A stretch of 64,000 bases of DNA, taken from contig BMSW01000001.1 of the NCBI GenBank assembly GCA_014649355.1, positions 372,001 through 436,000 of the forward strand. The letters run 5' to 3'. Both the position numbers and the translations under genes were made by a program. Origin of the DNA: Streptomyces althioticus (GTDB taxonomy: Bacteria; Actinomycetota; Actinomycetes; Streptomycetales; Streptomycetaceae). Shown in pieces: positions 33,835 through 45,454 of this stretch. Below the pieces are notes generated by a model. The model ran no database searches. It was given only the letters and a program-made list of their open reading frames with translations, and had not been told where the DNA came from. Positions within the stretch are counted from its first letter, which is position 1; each line of letters begins with the position of its first letter.

Positions 33835-35789
33835 GCGCCGTCCCCGATCACGCGGACCCGGTGGTCGAAGGAGAACACCAGGGACGGGGCGGACAGGTCG
33901 ATGCGGTCGGTGGCCTCGCCGCGTTTGCCGGTGATCGGGTCGGCGGGGTGCAGCAGCACCTGGTCGACGAGTTCGACGCCGGGCACGCGCTGGAGCACGG
34001 CGAAGATCTCGCCCGCCTGGACGGGACGGCCGAAGGGCCAGCCGGTGCCGTCGGCGCCGCCGGTGAGCGGGTCGAGGTGCCGGTAGAGGGCGTCGTGCGC
34101 CTGGCGGCGGACCCGGTCGGTGTCGGCGCCGCGGAAGGCGTGCACGGTCGCGACGACGGTGACGCCCTGGTAGTACGGCGGGCCGACGGCGAGCCGCGTG
34201 CCGATCAGGCGGCGTTCGTCGAGGTGGCGGGTGATGCGGGAGAGCAGCGCGTCGCCGGGGACGAGCTGCTCGAAGCGGAGCCGCCCGCCCGGGTCGGGCA
34301 CGGCCTGGGGGACCACGAGGACCCGGACCGCGTAGGCGCCGTGTTCGCTCTCGTCGCCCTCCAGGCAGGTGATGCGGGCGGTGTCGGGGGCGGCACGGCG
34401 GGCGAGTTCCTCGTAGTCGCGCAGGGTGACGGCGCGTTCCTGGGCGCGCAGCGTGATGGGCGCGCGCCGCTTCGCCTCCTCGACGGTCTCGCCGTCGACG
34501 CCGCCACGCGCGGCCTCCCGGTTGACGACCTCGGCGACGTACGGCACGGAGCGGCGCAGGACGCGGACGGCGCCGCGGGCGACGTTGCCGGCCCTGCCGC
34601 CGCCGGTGCGGTAGCGCAGGGCGCGGATCACGGCGCCCTTCGGGGGAACGGCGCCGTACTGGCGCAGGGTGCCGTCGGGTTCGCGGACGGCCGGGCCGAA
34701 GGCGATCTCGCCGGTGGTGGCGTCGAGGGTGACGTGCCGGTCGTGCGGGCGGGAGCCGGCGAAGTGGGGGACGACCTCCCAGTCGGTCCAGCCGCCGTGC
34801 TCGGCGGTCTGGAGCAGGACAGGAGGGGTGTCGCCGACGACGGGCGCGTGCGCGAGGCGCAGCCGCTGTCCGGGCAGGCCGGTGGACTCGCCGAGCGCCT
34901 CGTCGCGGACGGTCTCGGCGTGCACGGCCGAGGTGGTGCCGCCCAGGGTGTACGCCTCGGCGGCCCGGACGGACGGGGAGGTCGTGTAGAAGGGCTGGCC
35001 GGGGAGGGGTTCGGTGACGCGGCAGCGCAGCCAGCCGCCCTCGTGACCGCCGTTGCGGGACAGCACGTGTCCGCCGGGGACGTGCAGGACGACCTCGCCG
35101 GGCCGGTTGAGGCCGCCGGTGACGTCGCGTTCGACCTCGCACTCGGCCCAGCCGTCCTCCGTCCACGCCTCCCACACCAGCGGCGGCTGGCGCGGGTCGA
35201 CGCCGACGCCGTCGACGCGGCTGTCCAGCTCCAGGGCGACGGCGCAGTGCGGGACGGCGGCGCTCAGCCCGAACAGCATGCAGTCGCCGGGTGTGGGCGC
35301 CTCGGAGAAGCAGAGGACGTCCTTGCCCTCGGCGAGGTCGTCGGTGCGGTCGGCGACCGGCTCACCCTGCTGCTGCGCGGCGATCCTGCGCAGCGAGCAG
35401 GGCACGAGGGCCAGGTCGCGTTCGGTGGCGAAGACGACGGCCTCGTCCCGCTCGGTGCGGGTGGTGGCGGTCTCGGTGCCCTCGGGCACCACCACCGGGT
35501 CGTCCTGCGGCGCGGACAGCCAGAAGGTGACGTCGGTGCGGGCGGCGGTGGGCGGGAACCGGGTGATGCCGACCAGGTCGAGGAAGGCCAGGTGGTTCTT
35601 CTCGGGCACCCGGTTGAGGCGGTACACGACTTGGTCGGCCATGTGGGCGACCGCCTCGATCAGGGTGATCCCCGGGTCGGAGACGTTGTGGTCGGTCCAC
35701 TCCGGGGCGCGCTGCTGGATGTAGCGCTTGGCGTCGTCGACGAACTGCTGGAAGCGGCGGTCGTCGAGGTTGGGGGAGGGAAGGGCCAT
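33831..35789 (-). CDS. CIS baseplate assembly protein, baseplate J-like
   Basis: A 652-aa protein of the putative baseplate assembly family (gpJ/Afp11-like). It begins MALPSPNLDDRRFQQFVDDA, with the diagnostic HNVSDPGITLIEAVAHMADQ near residue 38. A central beta-rich section precedes a conserved C-terminal third (APITLRAQERAVTLRDYEEL, ARRAAPDTARITCLEGDE). It builds the wedge of the baseplate around the spike. Coupled to gp25 (upstream) and tail protein I (downstream). Confidence 0.9.
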   Translation of the reverse strand: MALPSPNLDDRRFQQFVDDAKRYIQQRAPEWTDHNVSDPGITLIEAVAHMADQVVYRLNRVPEKNHLAFLDLVGITRFPPTAARTDVTFWLSAPQDDPVVVPEGTETATTRTERDEAVVFATERDLALVPCSLRRIAAQQQGEPVADRTDDLAEGKDVLCFSEAPTPGDCMLFGLSAAVPHCAVALELDSRVDGVGVDPRQPPLVWEAWTEDGWAECEVERDVTGGLNRPGEVVLHVPGGHVLSRNGGHEGGWLRCRVTEPLPGQPFYTTSPSVRAAEAYTLGGTTSAVHAETVRDEALGESTGLPGQRLRLAHAPVVGDTPPVLLQTAEHGGWTDWEVVPHFAGSRPHDRHVTLDATTGEIAFGPAVREPDGTLRQYGAVPPKGAVIRALRYRTGGGRAGNVARGAVRVLRRSVPYVAEVVNREAARGGVDGETVEEAKRRAPITLRAQERAVTLRDYEELARRAAPDTARITCLEGDESEHGAYAVRVLVVPQAVPDPGGRLRFEQLVPGDALLSRITRHLDERRLIGTRLAVGPPYYQGVTVVATVHAFRGADTDRVRRQAHDALYRHLDPLTGGADGTGWPFGRPVQAGEIFAVLQRVPGVELVDQVLLHPADPITGKRGEATDRIDLSAPSLVFSFDHRVRVIGDGA

Positions 35790-36247
35790 CAGCGGTCGCT
35801 TTCGGGGTGGGGGCCGGACTCGCCCGCACCGGCCGTGCCGCTCGTGCCGGGCTCGTCGTGGGAGGGGATGACGTAGAAGGGGAAGACGAGGCTGCGCGGG
35901 TTGTTGGTGCCGCGGATCGAGTAGCGGACGTCGATGTGGAGCACGCCCTCGCCGGGGCCGGCGGTGACCTGGACCTCCTCGACCTCGATGCGCGGCTCCC
36001 AGCGGTCGAGGCTCGTGTACACCTCGTGCTGGATGCGGCCGGCGGTGGCCTCGTTGACCGGGGCGAAGACCAGTTCGTGGATGGCGCAGCCGAACTCGGG
36101 GCGCATCGGCCGCTCGCCCGGCGCGGTGGCCAGGACGAGCCGGATGGCCTCCTCGATCTCCTTCTCGCCGCTGACCAGGGCGATGCCGCCGGTGGGTCCG
36201 ATGCGCATCGGGAACGCCCAGCCGGAGCCGACGAACTGCTCGGCCAT
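35789..36247 (-). CDS. CIS baseplate wedge protein, GPW/gp25 family
   Basis: A 152-aa protein: MAEQFVGSGWAFPMRIGPTG, EKEIEEAIRLVLATAPGERP, MRPEFGCAIHELVFAPVNEA are gp25 hallmarks (the last one includes the Glu-Leu-Val-Phe motif with which gp25 docks on the sheath). The C-terminal 20 residues are a Gly/Ser/Glu tail. Its ATG overlaps the VgrG stop by 4 bp (ATGA) and its own stop shares bases with the baseplate J start. Confidence 0.93.
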   Translation of the reverse strand: MAEQFVGSGWAFPMRIGPTGGIALVSGEKEIEEAIRLVLATAPGERPMRPEFGCAIHELVFAPVNEATAGRIQHEVYTSLDRWEPRIEVEEVQVTAGPGEGVLHIDVRYSIRGTNNPRSLVFPFYVIPSHDEPGTSGTAGAGESGPHPESDR

Positions 36248-38154
36248 CAGATCACCGGCTTTCCGTTGGCGGTGAGCAGCCCCATGATCGGCACGGTGGC
36301 CGCGCGGATGCCCACGCTCGCCGCCGCGTTGATCTGCACGCTGCCCATCGCGGCGAGGCTGGCGAGGCCCGCGGCCTTCAGCGACAGGGCGCCCTTGGCG
36401 TCCACGTTCACCGCGCCGACGGAGGAGCTGAGGGTGACCATGCCGCGCCCCTGGAGGGTGAGGGGGCCGCCGCTCTTGATGGTGACCGACCGCTTGCCGT
36501 CGAGGGTGAGGTCGGTTCCGGCTTCGACGGACACGGACCGGCCGCCCTTGATGACGACGGCGCCCTCGCTGTCGACGGTGATCTCCGTCTTGGTGCGGTC
36601 GAGGTTGATGACCAGTTTGTCGTCGCCGGAGACGATCCGGACGCCCTGCTTGCGGGCGCCGTTGGTCTGGCTGAGCAGGTCGACGCGGTTGGCGTCGCGG
36701 TCGGACAGGGTGTGCCGGACCGCCCGCCGCTTCACGGTGTCGTGCAGCGGCACGTCCCGCACCGGGGACGGCTTGTCCACGCCGTTGTAGAGCCCGCCGA
36801 CGACGAACGGGTGGTCCAGGGCGCCCCGGTCGAACGCCACCAGCACCTCGTCGCCCACGTCGAGCGGGAAGACGCTCCCGCCGCGCTTCCCGCCGAGCTG
36901 CACGGTCCGCGTCCAGTCGGAGACGTAGGTGTCGTCCAGCCACGGGAACTTCAGCTTCACGCGGCCCTGCTTCAGCGGGTCCTGCACGTCGGTGACCAGC
37001 GCGTTGGCGACGCCGGGCAGCCGGGGCGCGGCAGCGGCGCCGCTGCCCCCGCCGCCGGAGGTGAGCCCGAACAGGGAGCGCCACTGGCGTCCGCTGACGG
37101 TGATCCAGGTTTCGTAGTGCTTGCCGTCGCCGAACACGTGCCGGGCGGACGTCACCGTGTACTTGCCCTCGAAGGGCGCGCCGACGTCGGTGAGGGTGAC
37201 CGGCACGCCGGGCCGCAGCTTGGGGTTGCCGCGCACGACGACCTCCAGCTCGGCGAAGGAGGAGGTGACGTCGTCGGCGAGCGAGTCGGCGGCGTACTTC
37301 ACCTCGTTCTGCCGGTCGTAGGGCTTCTCCGTCTCGACGAGGGTGACGGTCCCGAAGGCGGAGGCGGCCTTCTGCGGGGTGGTGCCGATGTCGATGCCGG
37401 GGTGGGCGGTGGTCGGCGCGGTCGCGGTCAGTTCCTTCTTCGCGACGACGTCCCAGCCGCGGGCCTCGACCCGCCCGAACTGGTCGGCGGCGGTCACCGC
37501 GGCCCGGCAGCGCAGCACGTCGGTGCCGGCCTGGAGGACGTACGGGCTCTTCTCGCCCGGGGTGCTGGTGGGCGGCGCGCCTGACGCGGGGTCGGGGCCG
37601 GTGAACTGGAAGCGGCCCTCGGCGTCCAGGGACATCACCCGGTCGTTCTCGTCGGCGAGCCGGGACAGGAAGTCCCAGTCGGTGACGTTGGCCTGGCTGA
37701 TGAACTCGTAGACCGTCCGGGTGCCCTGGACGGTGCCGAGTGTCAGGCCGTCCTGCGCGGCGAGCGTGCGGGCGATGTCGGACGCGGTCTGGTTGCGGTA
37801 GGCGGCGACGCGGCGGCGGCGCATCATGCGGTGCCCGCGGTCGTAGCCACGGATCACGGTGAAGGTGCCGGTGCCGTCGTAGTCGGTCTCCATGCCGGTG
37901 ACCTCGCCGGTCAGCAGCGGGTCGCCGGCGCCCTTGCCGTGCGCGACGGGCGCGATCACCACCTCGGTGCCGAACGTGATGCCGAGCTTGCCGAGCACCA
38001 GGCCGTGCGCGTCGCGGAACGTCACCCGGAACGCGCCGGGCACGCCGGCGCCCAGGTCGACCCAGCCGCCGACCAGCAGCGGGGCGAAGTAGGGCGGGAC
38101 GGGCTTCCCGTCGAAGGTGACGTCGACGATGTTGGAGAAGGAGGGCTTGACCAT
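36247..38154 (-). CDS. CIS central spike protein, VgrG/gpD-like
   Basis: A 635-aa spike. The gp27/late-control-D-like part is about 1-370 (MVKPSFSNIVDVTFDGKPVP, GRVEARGWDVVAKKELT), a gp5/OB domain follows (about 385-470; VTDVQDPLKQGRVKLKFPWL, DVGDEVLVAFDRGALDHPFV), and the rest is a repetitive beta-helix needle (SVTIKSGGPLTLQGRGMVTL, GAVNVDAKGALSLKAAGLAS). No toxin extension is fused at the end; it stops at NGKPVI. No PAAR tip gene is found nearby. It caps the tube and pierces the target membrane. Confidence 0.93.
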   Translation of the reverse strand: MVKPSFSNIVDVTFDGKPVPPYFAPLLVGGWVDLGAGVPGAFRVTFRDAHGLVLGKLGITFGTEVVIAPVAHGKGAGDPLLTGEVTGMETDYDGTGTFTVIRGYDRGHRMMRRRRVAAYRNQTASDIARTLAAQDGLTLGTVQGTRTVYEFISQANVTDWDFLSRLADENDRVMSLDAEGRFQFTGPDPASGAPPTSTPGEKSPYVLQAGTDVLRCRAAVTAADQFGRVEARGWDVVAKKELTATAPTTAHPGIDIGTTPQKAASAFGTVTLVETEKPYDRQNEVKYAADSLADDVTSSFAELEVVVRGNPKLRPGVPVTLTDVGAPFEGKYTVTSARHVFGDGKHYETWITVSGRQWRSLFGLTSGGGGSGAAAAPRLPGVANALVTDVQDPLKQGRVKLKFPWLDDTYVSDWTRTVQLGGKRGGSVFPLDVGDEVLVAFDRGALDHPFVVGGLYNGVDKPSPVRDVPLHDTVKRRAVRHTLSDRDANRVDLLSQTNGARKQGVRIVSGDDKLVINLDRTKTEITVDSEGAVVIKGGRSVSVEAGTDLTLDGKRSVTIKSGGPLTLQGRGMVTLSSSVGAVNVDAKGALSLKAAGLASLAAMGSVQINAAASVGIRAATVPIMGLLTANGKPVI

Positions 38155-38157
38155 CGG

Positions 38158-38892
38158 TTACGCGACCTCCCCGGCCGCCGGAAGGATCAGTTCGGTGCCG
38201 TTGGGCAGCCGGGACGGGTCGTCGATGTCGTTGGCCTCGGCGATCGCCCGCCAGGCCGCCGCGTCGCCGTACTCCCGCCAGGCCAGCGACTGGAGCGTGT
38301 CGCCCGCGACGACCCGGTGCACGCGCCGCGCGGTCAGCGCGCCCGACGTCGGGTTCTGGCCCTTGGTCTGTCCGGGGATCTCGTTCAGCTCCACCTGGCA
38401 GGCCGCCCGGATCGGCACCCCCGTCGTCCCGAACAGCGTGTAGGTCGCCTGCACGCTCCCGATGTACGCCGTGAACCGCGCCGTCGAGAACGACCCCCAT
38501 TCGAACACCACCCACGGCGTCGACGGCTGGTCCGCGGCGATCGACTTCGCGGTCACCTCGCAGCAGGAGAACAGCGCCTCGACCTTCTTCAGCACGCTGC
38601 TGTCGCCCGGGTCGCCGGAGGAGTCGAGGAAGATCTCCATCGACAGGCTGCGCCCCTCGGCGCCCATGAACTCCGGTAGCGGGCCGTCGCGCAGGGCGGC
38701 GGACGGGGTGCTCTTCCACTGGGCGCGGCGCGTCAGGGTCAGCTGCGCCGGGTTGAAGTCGAAGTCGAAGGTCCTGATCAGACCGCCCGGTGTGGTGCTG
38801 TCGCCGATGGGGGGCTCGTGGATGGCGAGCGTGGCGCGCACCAGGCTCTTGCCCGCGCCGCCCGTGGAGCCCTTGCCTCCCTTGCCTGCCAT
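38158..38892 (-). CDS. CIS LysM-containing tube-end protein
   Basis: A 244-aa protein with an Afp7/gp53-like body (IRTFDFDFNPAQLTLTRRAQ, SLSMEIFLDSS, TPWVVFEWGSFSTARFTAYI) and a C-terminal LysM module (about 190-238; HRVVAGDTLQSLAWREYGD, LPNGTELILP). In contractile systems it joins the tube to the baseplate hub. The Lys/Gly-rich start MAGKGGKGSTGGAGK is typical. It stops 3 bp before the spike start, so translation is coupled. Confidence 0.9.
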   Translation of the reverse strand: MAGKGGKGSTGGAGKSLVRATLAIHEPPIGDSTTPGGLIRTFDFDFNPAQLTLTRRAQWKSTPSAALRDGPLPEFMGAEGRSLSMEIFLDSSGDPGDSSVLKKVEALFSCCEVTAKSIAADQPSTPWVVFEWGSFSTARFTAYIGSVQATYTLFGTTGVPIRAACQVELNEIPGQTKGQNPTSGALTARRVHRVVAGDTLQSLAWREYGDAAAWRAIAEANDIDDPSRLPNGTELILPAAGEVA

Positions 38893-38947
38893 GTCCTTCG
38901 TCTCCGTCCTGGTGTCGTTCCGGTCGTGCTGTGGTGCGGGGCGTGGG

Positions 38948-39373
38948 TCAGTCGGTGAAGCCGTGGTGGGCGATCTCCAGGACCTCCGTGGCCACGCCCG
39001 GGTTCGCGGGGTCCAGGGACGGGCCCTGCCAGCTCACCGGCAGCACGTCGATCAGCCCCCAGCGGGCCACCTCGGACCCGTCCGCGCGCAGGGCCGAGAT
39101 CTGGGCGGTGGGGCGGGTGACGCCGGTCGTCACGGACGAGATCCACGCGGCGACCTTCGACGTGTCCGGGGTCAGCGGGCGGGTCAGCCGGATCGTGGAG
39201 AACGTGACGCGGGTGGGCAGTTGCCACACGAAGCCGTTGTTGCCGCCCTCCTGGTACTGCTCCACCTCGACCGTCGACGCGAGCCCCTCACAACCGTTGA
39301 AGGCGCCGAGGCTCTCGCCGTCGATGGTGAGGGTGAAGAAGATCGTGGATCCCGGATCGAGATCGCTGGGCAT
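38948..39373 (-). CDS. CIS inner tube protein 2 (Hcp/gp19-like)
   Basis: A 141-aa tube-fold protein, MPSDLDPGSTIFFTLTIDGE, LGAFNGCEGLASTVEVEQYQ, TFSTIRLTRPLTPDTSKVAA, typical of the shorter second tube protein in Afp/PVC-type systems, thought to form the tube layer nearest the baseplate. It shares the fold but little sequence with the main tube protein at 43136. Confidence 0.88.
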   Translation of the reverse strand: MPSDLDPGSTIFFTLTIDGESLGAFNGCEGLASTVEVEQYQEGGNNGFVWQLPTRVTFSTIRLTRPLTPDTSKVAAWISSVTTGVTRPTAQISALRADGSEVARWGLIDVLPVSWQGPSLDPANPGVATEVLEIAHHGFTD

Positions 39374-39414
39374 CGCGGGGCCTTTCGGGGGCGTCGTCGG
39401 GCGGGTGGTTCAGG

Positions 39415-42486
<3,072 letters not shown>

Positions 42487-42492
42487 GCCGCG

Positions 42493-42651
42493 TCAGCCTT
42501 CCGCCGACGCGCGCGTGACGAGCGCGGTGATCTGCTCCGTGTACCGGCGGCGGTCACCGTGTTCGAGGTCCAGGATGTCCTCCAGGCTCCAGTGGAAGTG
42601 GTAGGCGATGTACGCGATCTCCTCGTGCAGCCGGTCGGTCGCGTACGTCAC
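42493..42651 (-). CDS. Small CIS protein, DUF6760-like (52 aa)
   Basis: GTG at 42651 overlaps the stop of the preceding gene (GTGA). Product begins MTYATDRLHEEIAYIAYHFH, continues WSLEDILDLEHGDRRRYTEQ, and ends ITALVTRASAEG. This short protein, with the WSLEDILDLEH signature, recurs next to tail-assembly genes in extracellular-type CIS loci and is grouped as DUF6760. It resembles the C-terminal part of split tail-assembly chaperones. It is easy to miss because of its size. Confidence 0.82.
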   Translation of the reverse strand: MTYATDRLHEEIAYIAYHFHWSLEDILDLEHGDRRRYTEQITALVTRASAEG

Positions 42652-43136
42652 GATTCCCCCAGGCGGCTCCCGCCGAGTTCGACCTCGAACGGCTGCTCGC
42701 AGTGGGGGCAGGTCACGCCGGCGCGGGTGTGGCCCTCGGCGTTGACCTGCCGGTAGAAGTCCTGCAGGAAGGCGAGGTCGGAGGCGAACATGTTCTCCAC
42801 GACCCCGTCGTGCACCATCGTGAGCGTCCCCAGCCGGGTGATGACCCGGCCGAGCAGCACCACCGACAGGTAGGCGGGGTTCTCCTGCACCCGGACGTCG
42901 CGCAGCGGGACCAGTTCGTCCCGGGCGGTCGCGAGCCGCATCGTCCCGTGCTTGTGGACGGTGCCGTTCTCGTCGACGTAGCCGCGCGGCAGTTCGAAGG
43001 GGAACTCGGTGCGCAGCGCCCCCGAGGCGGAGCCGGCCGTGGCCTCCTCGGGCTCCGCGGCGGCGGCCGGAGCCGCCTCCGCGGGGCCCGGGCCGGCCGG
43101 GAGGGCTCCCGGCCGGGCGGCGGTGGTGCGTCGCAT
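42648..43136 (-). CDS. CIS tail assembly protein with CxxC zinc motif
   Basis: A 162-aa protein: an Ala/Pro/Glu-rich head (1-45), then FPFELPRGYVDENGTVHKHG, MRLATARDELVPLRDVRVQE, NPAYLSVVLLGRVITRLGTL and a CPHCEQPFEVELGG end. Family members (gp41/T4-like tail assembly proteins) act as assembly chaperones. Position between the main tube gene and the DUF6760-like gene fits that. The ATG overlaps the tube stop (TAATG). Confidence 0.78.
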   Translation of the reverse strand: MRRTTAARPGALPAGPGPAEAAPAAAAEPEEATAGSASGALRTEFPFELPRGYVDENGTVHKHGTMRLATARDELVPLRDVRVQENPAYLSVVLLGRVITRLGTLTMVHDGVVENMFASDLAFLQDFYRQVNAEGHTRAGVTCPHCEQPFEVELGGSRLGES

Positions 43137-43579
43137 TACTCGATGACCAGTTCTTCGAACGTGATGGTCACCGTCTCGGTCAGCGCGGAGGCCTCGCCGG
43201 CCTTCACGGTGCTGGTGTCGATCTTGCTGCACCAGGCGTTGCGCATGTTGTACCGCTTGACCGGATTGTTCTGGTAGTCCATCACCATGATGGTCGCGTT
43301 CTTGCGGGCGGTGCCCATCGCGCCGTTGACCGACTCGTTGATCCACTCGTTGAACGCGGGGGACTGGGTCATGCCGCGCACGACCGTGCAGGTGCCGGCC
43401 TTCTTCACGCCCGGCATCTTCTTGGTGACGGGCTTGCCCTGGGCGGAGACCTGCTGGTACTCGATCACGTCCTGCTCGATGCTGAGGCCGCTGACCTCGG
43501 CGAGGTACTCGACCATGACGCCGTCGATCTGAAGGCCGAAGTTGTGTGAGGTGAGGGCGTCACCCGGCTGCAGACTCAT
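43136..43579 (-). CDS. CIS main inner tube protein (gp19-like)
   Basis: A 147-aa tube protein: MSLQPGDALTSHNFGLQIDG, YLAEVSGLSIEQDVIEYQQV, NEWINESVNGAMGTARKNAT. Stacked hexamers of this family form the rigid tube pushed out on sheath contraction. It follows the sheath gene by 61 bp, with an AGGAAAG ribosome site. Confidence 0.95.
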   Translation of the reverse strand: MSLQPGDALTSHNFGLQIDGVMVEYLAEVSGLSIEQDVIEYQQVSAQGKPVTKKMPGVKKAGTCTVVRGMTQSPAFNEWINESVNGAMGTARKNATIMVMDYQNNPVKRYNMRNAWCSKIDTSTVKAGEASALTETVTITFEELVIE

Positions 43580-43640
43580 CTGTCGTTACTTTCCTTCACA
43601 GAGGGGGAGTTCGGAGGGAGGGCGGAGTGCGGGGGTCTCC

Positions 43641-45233
43641 CTACTCCTCCAGCTCCCCGCTCCCGCTGGAGAACTGGGCCAGCCGGAAGATCACGAACTC
43701 GGCGGGCTTGACCGGGGCGATGCCGATCTCGCAGACGACCCGGCCGAGGTCGACGGACTCCGGCGGGTTGGTCTCCTCGTCGCACTTGACGTAGAAGGCC
43801 TCCTCCGGCCGGGAGCCGAACAGGGCGCCGGAGCGCCACTCGTTGACGAGGAAGGCGGAGACGTTGCGCCGGATCCGGGCCCACAGCTGGTGGTCGTTGG
43901 GCTCGAACACCACCCACTGGGTGCCGATCAGGATCGACTCCTCCAGGTAGTTGAAGTACCGGCGGACGTTCAGGTAGCGCCAGGCCGGGTCGGAGGCCAG
44001 GGTGCGGGCGCCCCAGACGCGGATGCCGCGGCCGGGGAAGGCGCGGATGCAGTTGACGCCGATCGGGTTGAGCAGGTCCTGCTCGCCGCGGGTGATCTGC
44101 AGCTCCAGGTCGACGGCGCCGCGGACGACCTCGTTCGCGGGCGCCTTGTGCACGCCGCGCTCGAAGTCGTTGCGGGCCCAGACGCCGGCGATGTGGCCGC
44201 TCGGCGGGACGGTCCGGCTCTGGCCGCTCGCCGGGTCGAACACCTTGATCCACGGGTAGTACAGCGCCGCGTACTTGGAGTCGTAGCCGGCGGTCTCCTG
44301 GCGCCAGACGCGGATGTCGCGGGCGTTGAGGCCGGGCGGCGGGTCGATGACGGCGACCCGGTCGCCCATCAGCTCGCAGTGCGCGATCAGGCCGAGCTGG
44401 ACGGCCTTGACGGCCTCCAGGTCGATGTCGCCGCGCTGGTAGGCGGCCATCAGGTCGGGGACGGCGACCATGGAGATCTCGTCCACGGCCTCCAGGCCGC
44501 CGAAGCCGGTGCGGTCGGCGGAGTCGCCGACGTACTCGGCCGGGCCCGGACGGACGGCGCCGTCGGCGGTGGCCGGGACGGCGGGCGCGGGGGCGGGCGG
44601 CGCCGCGAGAGCCACGGTCTGGTTGTCAGGACGGGCGAGCTGCGCGGCGGGCGCAGCCTCCTGCACGGTGATGAGCTTGGAGCGCTCCTTCACCTGCGTG
44701 ACGACGTAGGTGCGGCTGCTCTTCTTGGCGCTGACGTCGAACGTCTCGACGGGACGGTCGCCGTCCTTGACGGTGAGCCGGAACCGCTCGGCGGGACCGT
44801 CGCCCTCGGGGTCGGAGACCTCGACGCTGAGCGGGCCGGACCCGGCGGCCACGGCGGTCACCGTGAAGGTGCCGAGCTGGGCGGGCGTCCCGGTGGGCAG
44901 GGCGGCCGGCGCGGGCGCGCCCGTCACCTCGGCGGGCGTGCCGGACGCCTCGCCCGCGGCGCCGCCCTCGACGCCGCCGACCCGCACCACGTAGGCCGCG
45001 CTGCCGCCGTTGTTGAAGAAGCCGTAGACGGAGTGCGCCAGGTAGTACCCGTCCGTGAAGGCGCCGAAGGCGGCGACGAACTGGGTCCAGTTGGTGACCA
45101 GGGTCGGCTCGTTCAGCGGGCCGGTGGGTGCGAGGCCGACGAAGGCCGCCACCGAGGTGCCCACTCCTTCGATGGGGCGCGAGCCGCTGGCCACCTCCTC
45201 GACGTAGACGCCCGGCGACAGGTAGGACGGCAT
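43641..45233 (-). CDS. CIS contractile sheath protein
   Basis: A 530-aa tail sheath protein. Starts MPSYLSPGVYVEEVASGSRP, with VAAFVGLAPTGPLNEPTLVT typical of the N-terminal handshake strand. A variable, more Ala/Pro-rich outer domain lies at about 95-225, and the conserved core follows at about 300-530 (RTVPPSGHIAGVWARNDFER, GVHKAPANE, GIRVWGARTLASDPAWRYLN, VCEIGIAPVKPAEFVIFRL). First gene of the minus-strand cluster; GAGGAGAG precedes the ATG, and 221 bp separate it from the divergent effector gene. Confidence 0.97.
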   Translation of the reverse strand: MPSYLSPGVYVEEVASGSRPIEGVGTSVAAFVGLAPTGPLNEPTLVTNWTQFVAAFGAFTDGYYLAHSVYGFFNNGGSAAYVVRVGGVEGGAAGEASGTPAEVTGAPAPAALPTGTPAQLGTFTVTAVAAGSGPLSVEVSDPEGDGPAERFRLTVKDGDRPVETFDVSAKKSSRTYVVTQVKERSKLITVQEAAPAAQLARPDNQTVALAAPPAPAPAVPATADGAVRPGPAEYVGDSADRTGFGGLEAVDEISMVAVPDLMAAYQRGDIDLEAVKAVQLGLIAHCELMGDRVAVIDPPPGLNARDIRVWRQETAGYDSKYAALYYPWIKVFDPASGQSRTVPPSGHIAGVWARNDFERGVHKAPANEVVRGAVDLELQITRGEQDLLNPIGVNCIRAFPGRGIRVWGARTLASDPAWRYLNVRRYFNYLEESILIGTQWVVFEPNDHQLWARIRRNVSAFLVNEWRSGALFGSRPEEAFYVKCDEETNPPESVDLGRVVCEIGIAPVKPAEFVIFRLAQFSSGSGELEE

Positions 45234-45454
45234 GCTCTGCTCTCCTCGGGGTACGAGTCAGGTCTGTACGCACCCTCGCGCGCGCGTCGCGCCCGCCGGA
45301 ACGGCTGGGAGTGCCGTGTGCGGGGCACGGCCGCTGCCCGTAAGGGCAAGGCGTCCCGCGTCTGCCCCCGAAGCTGCCCCGACGGCCATTCCCCGCCCCA
45401 CGCCCGCCTGGCAGTCTGCGGACCGACGTGTGTCCACCGTCGAGGGGAGCGCCC

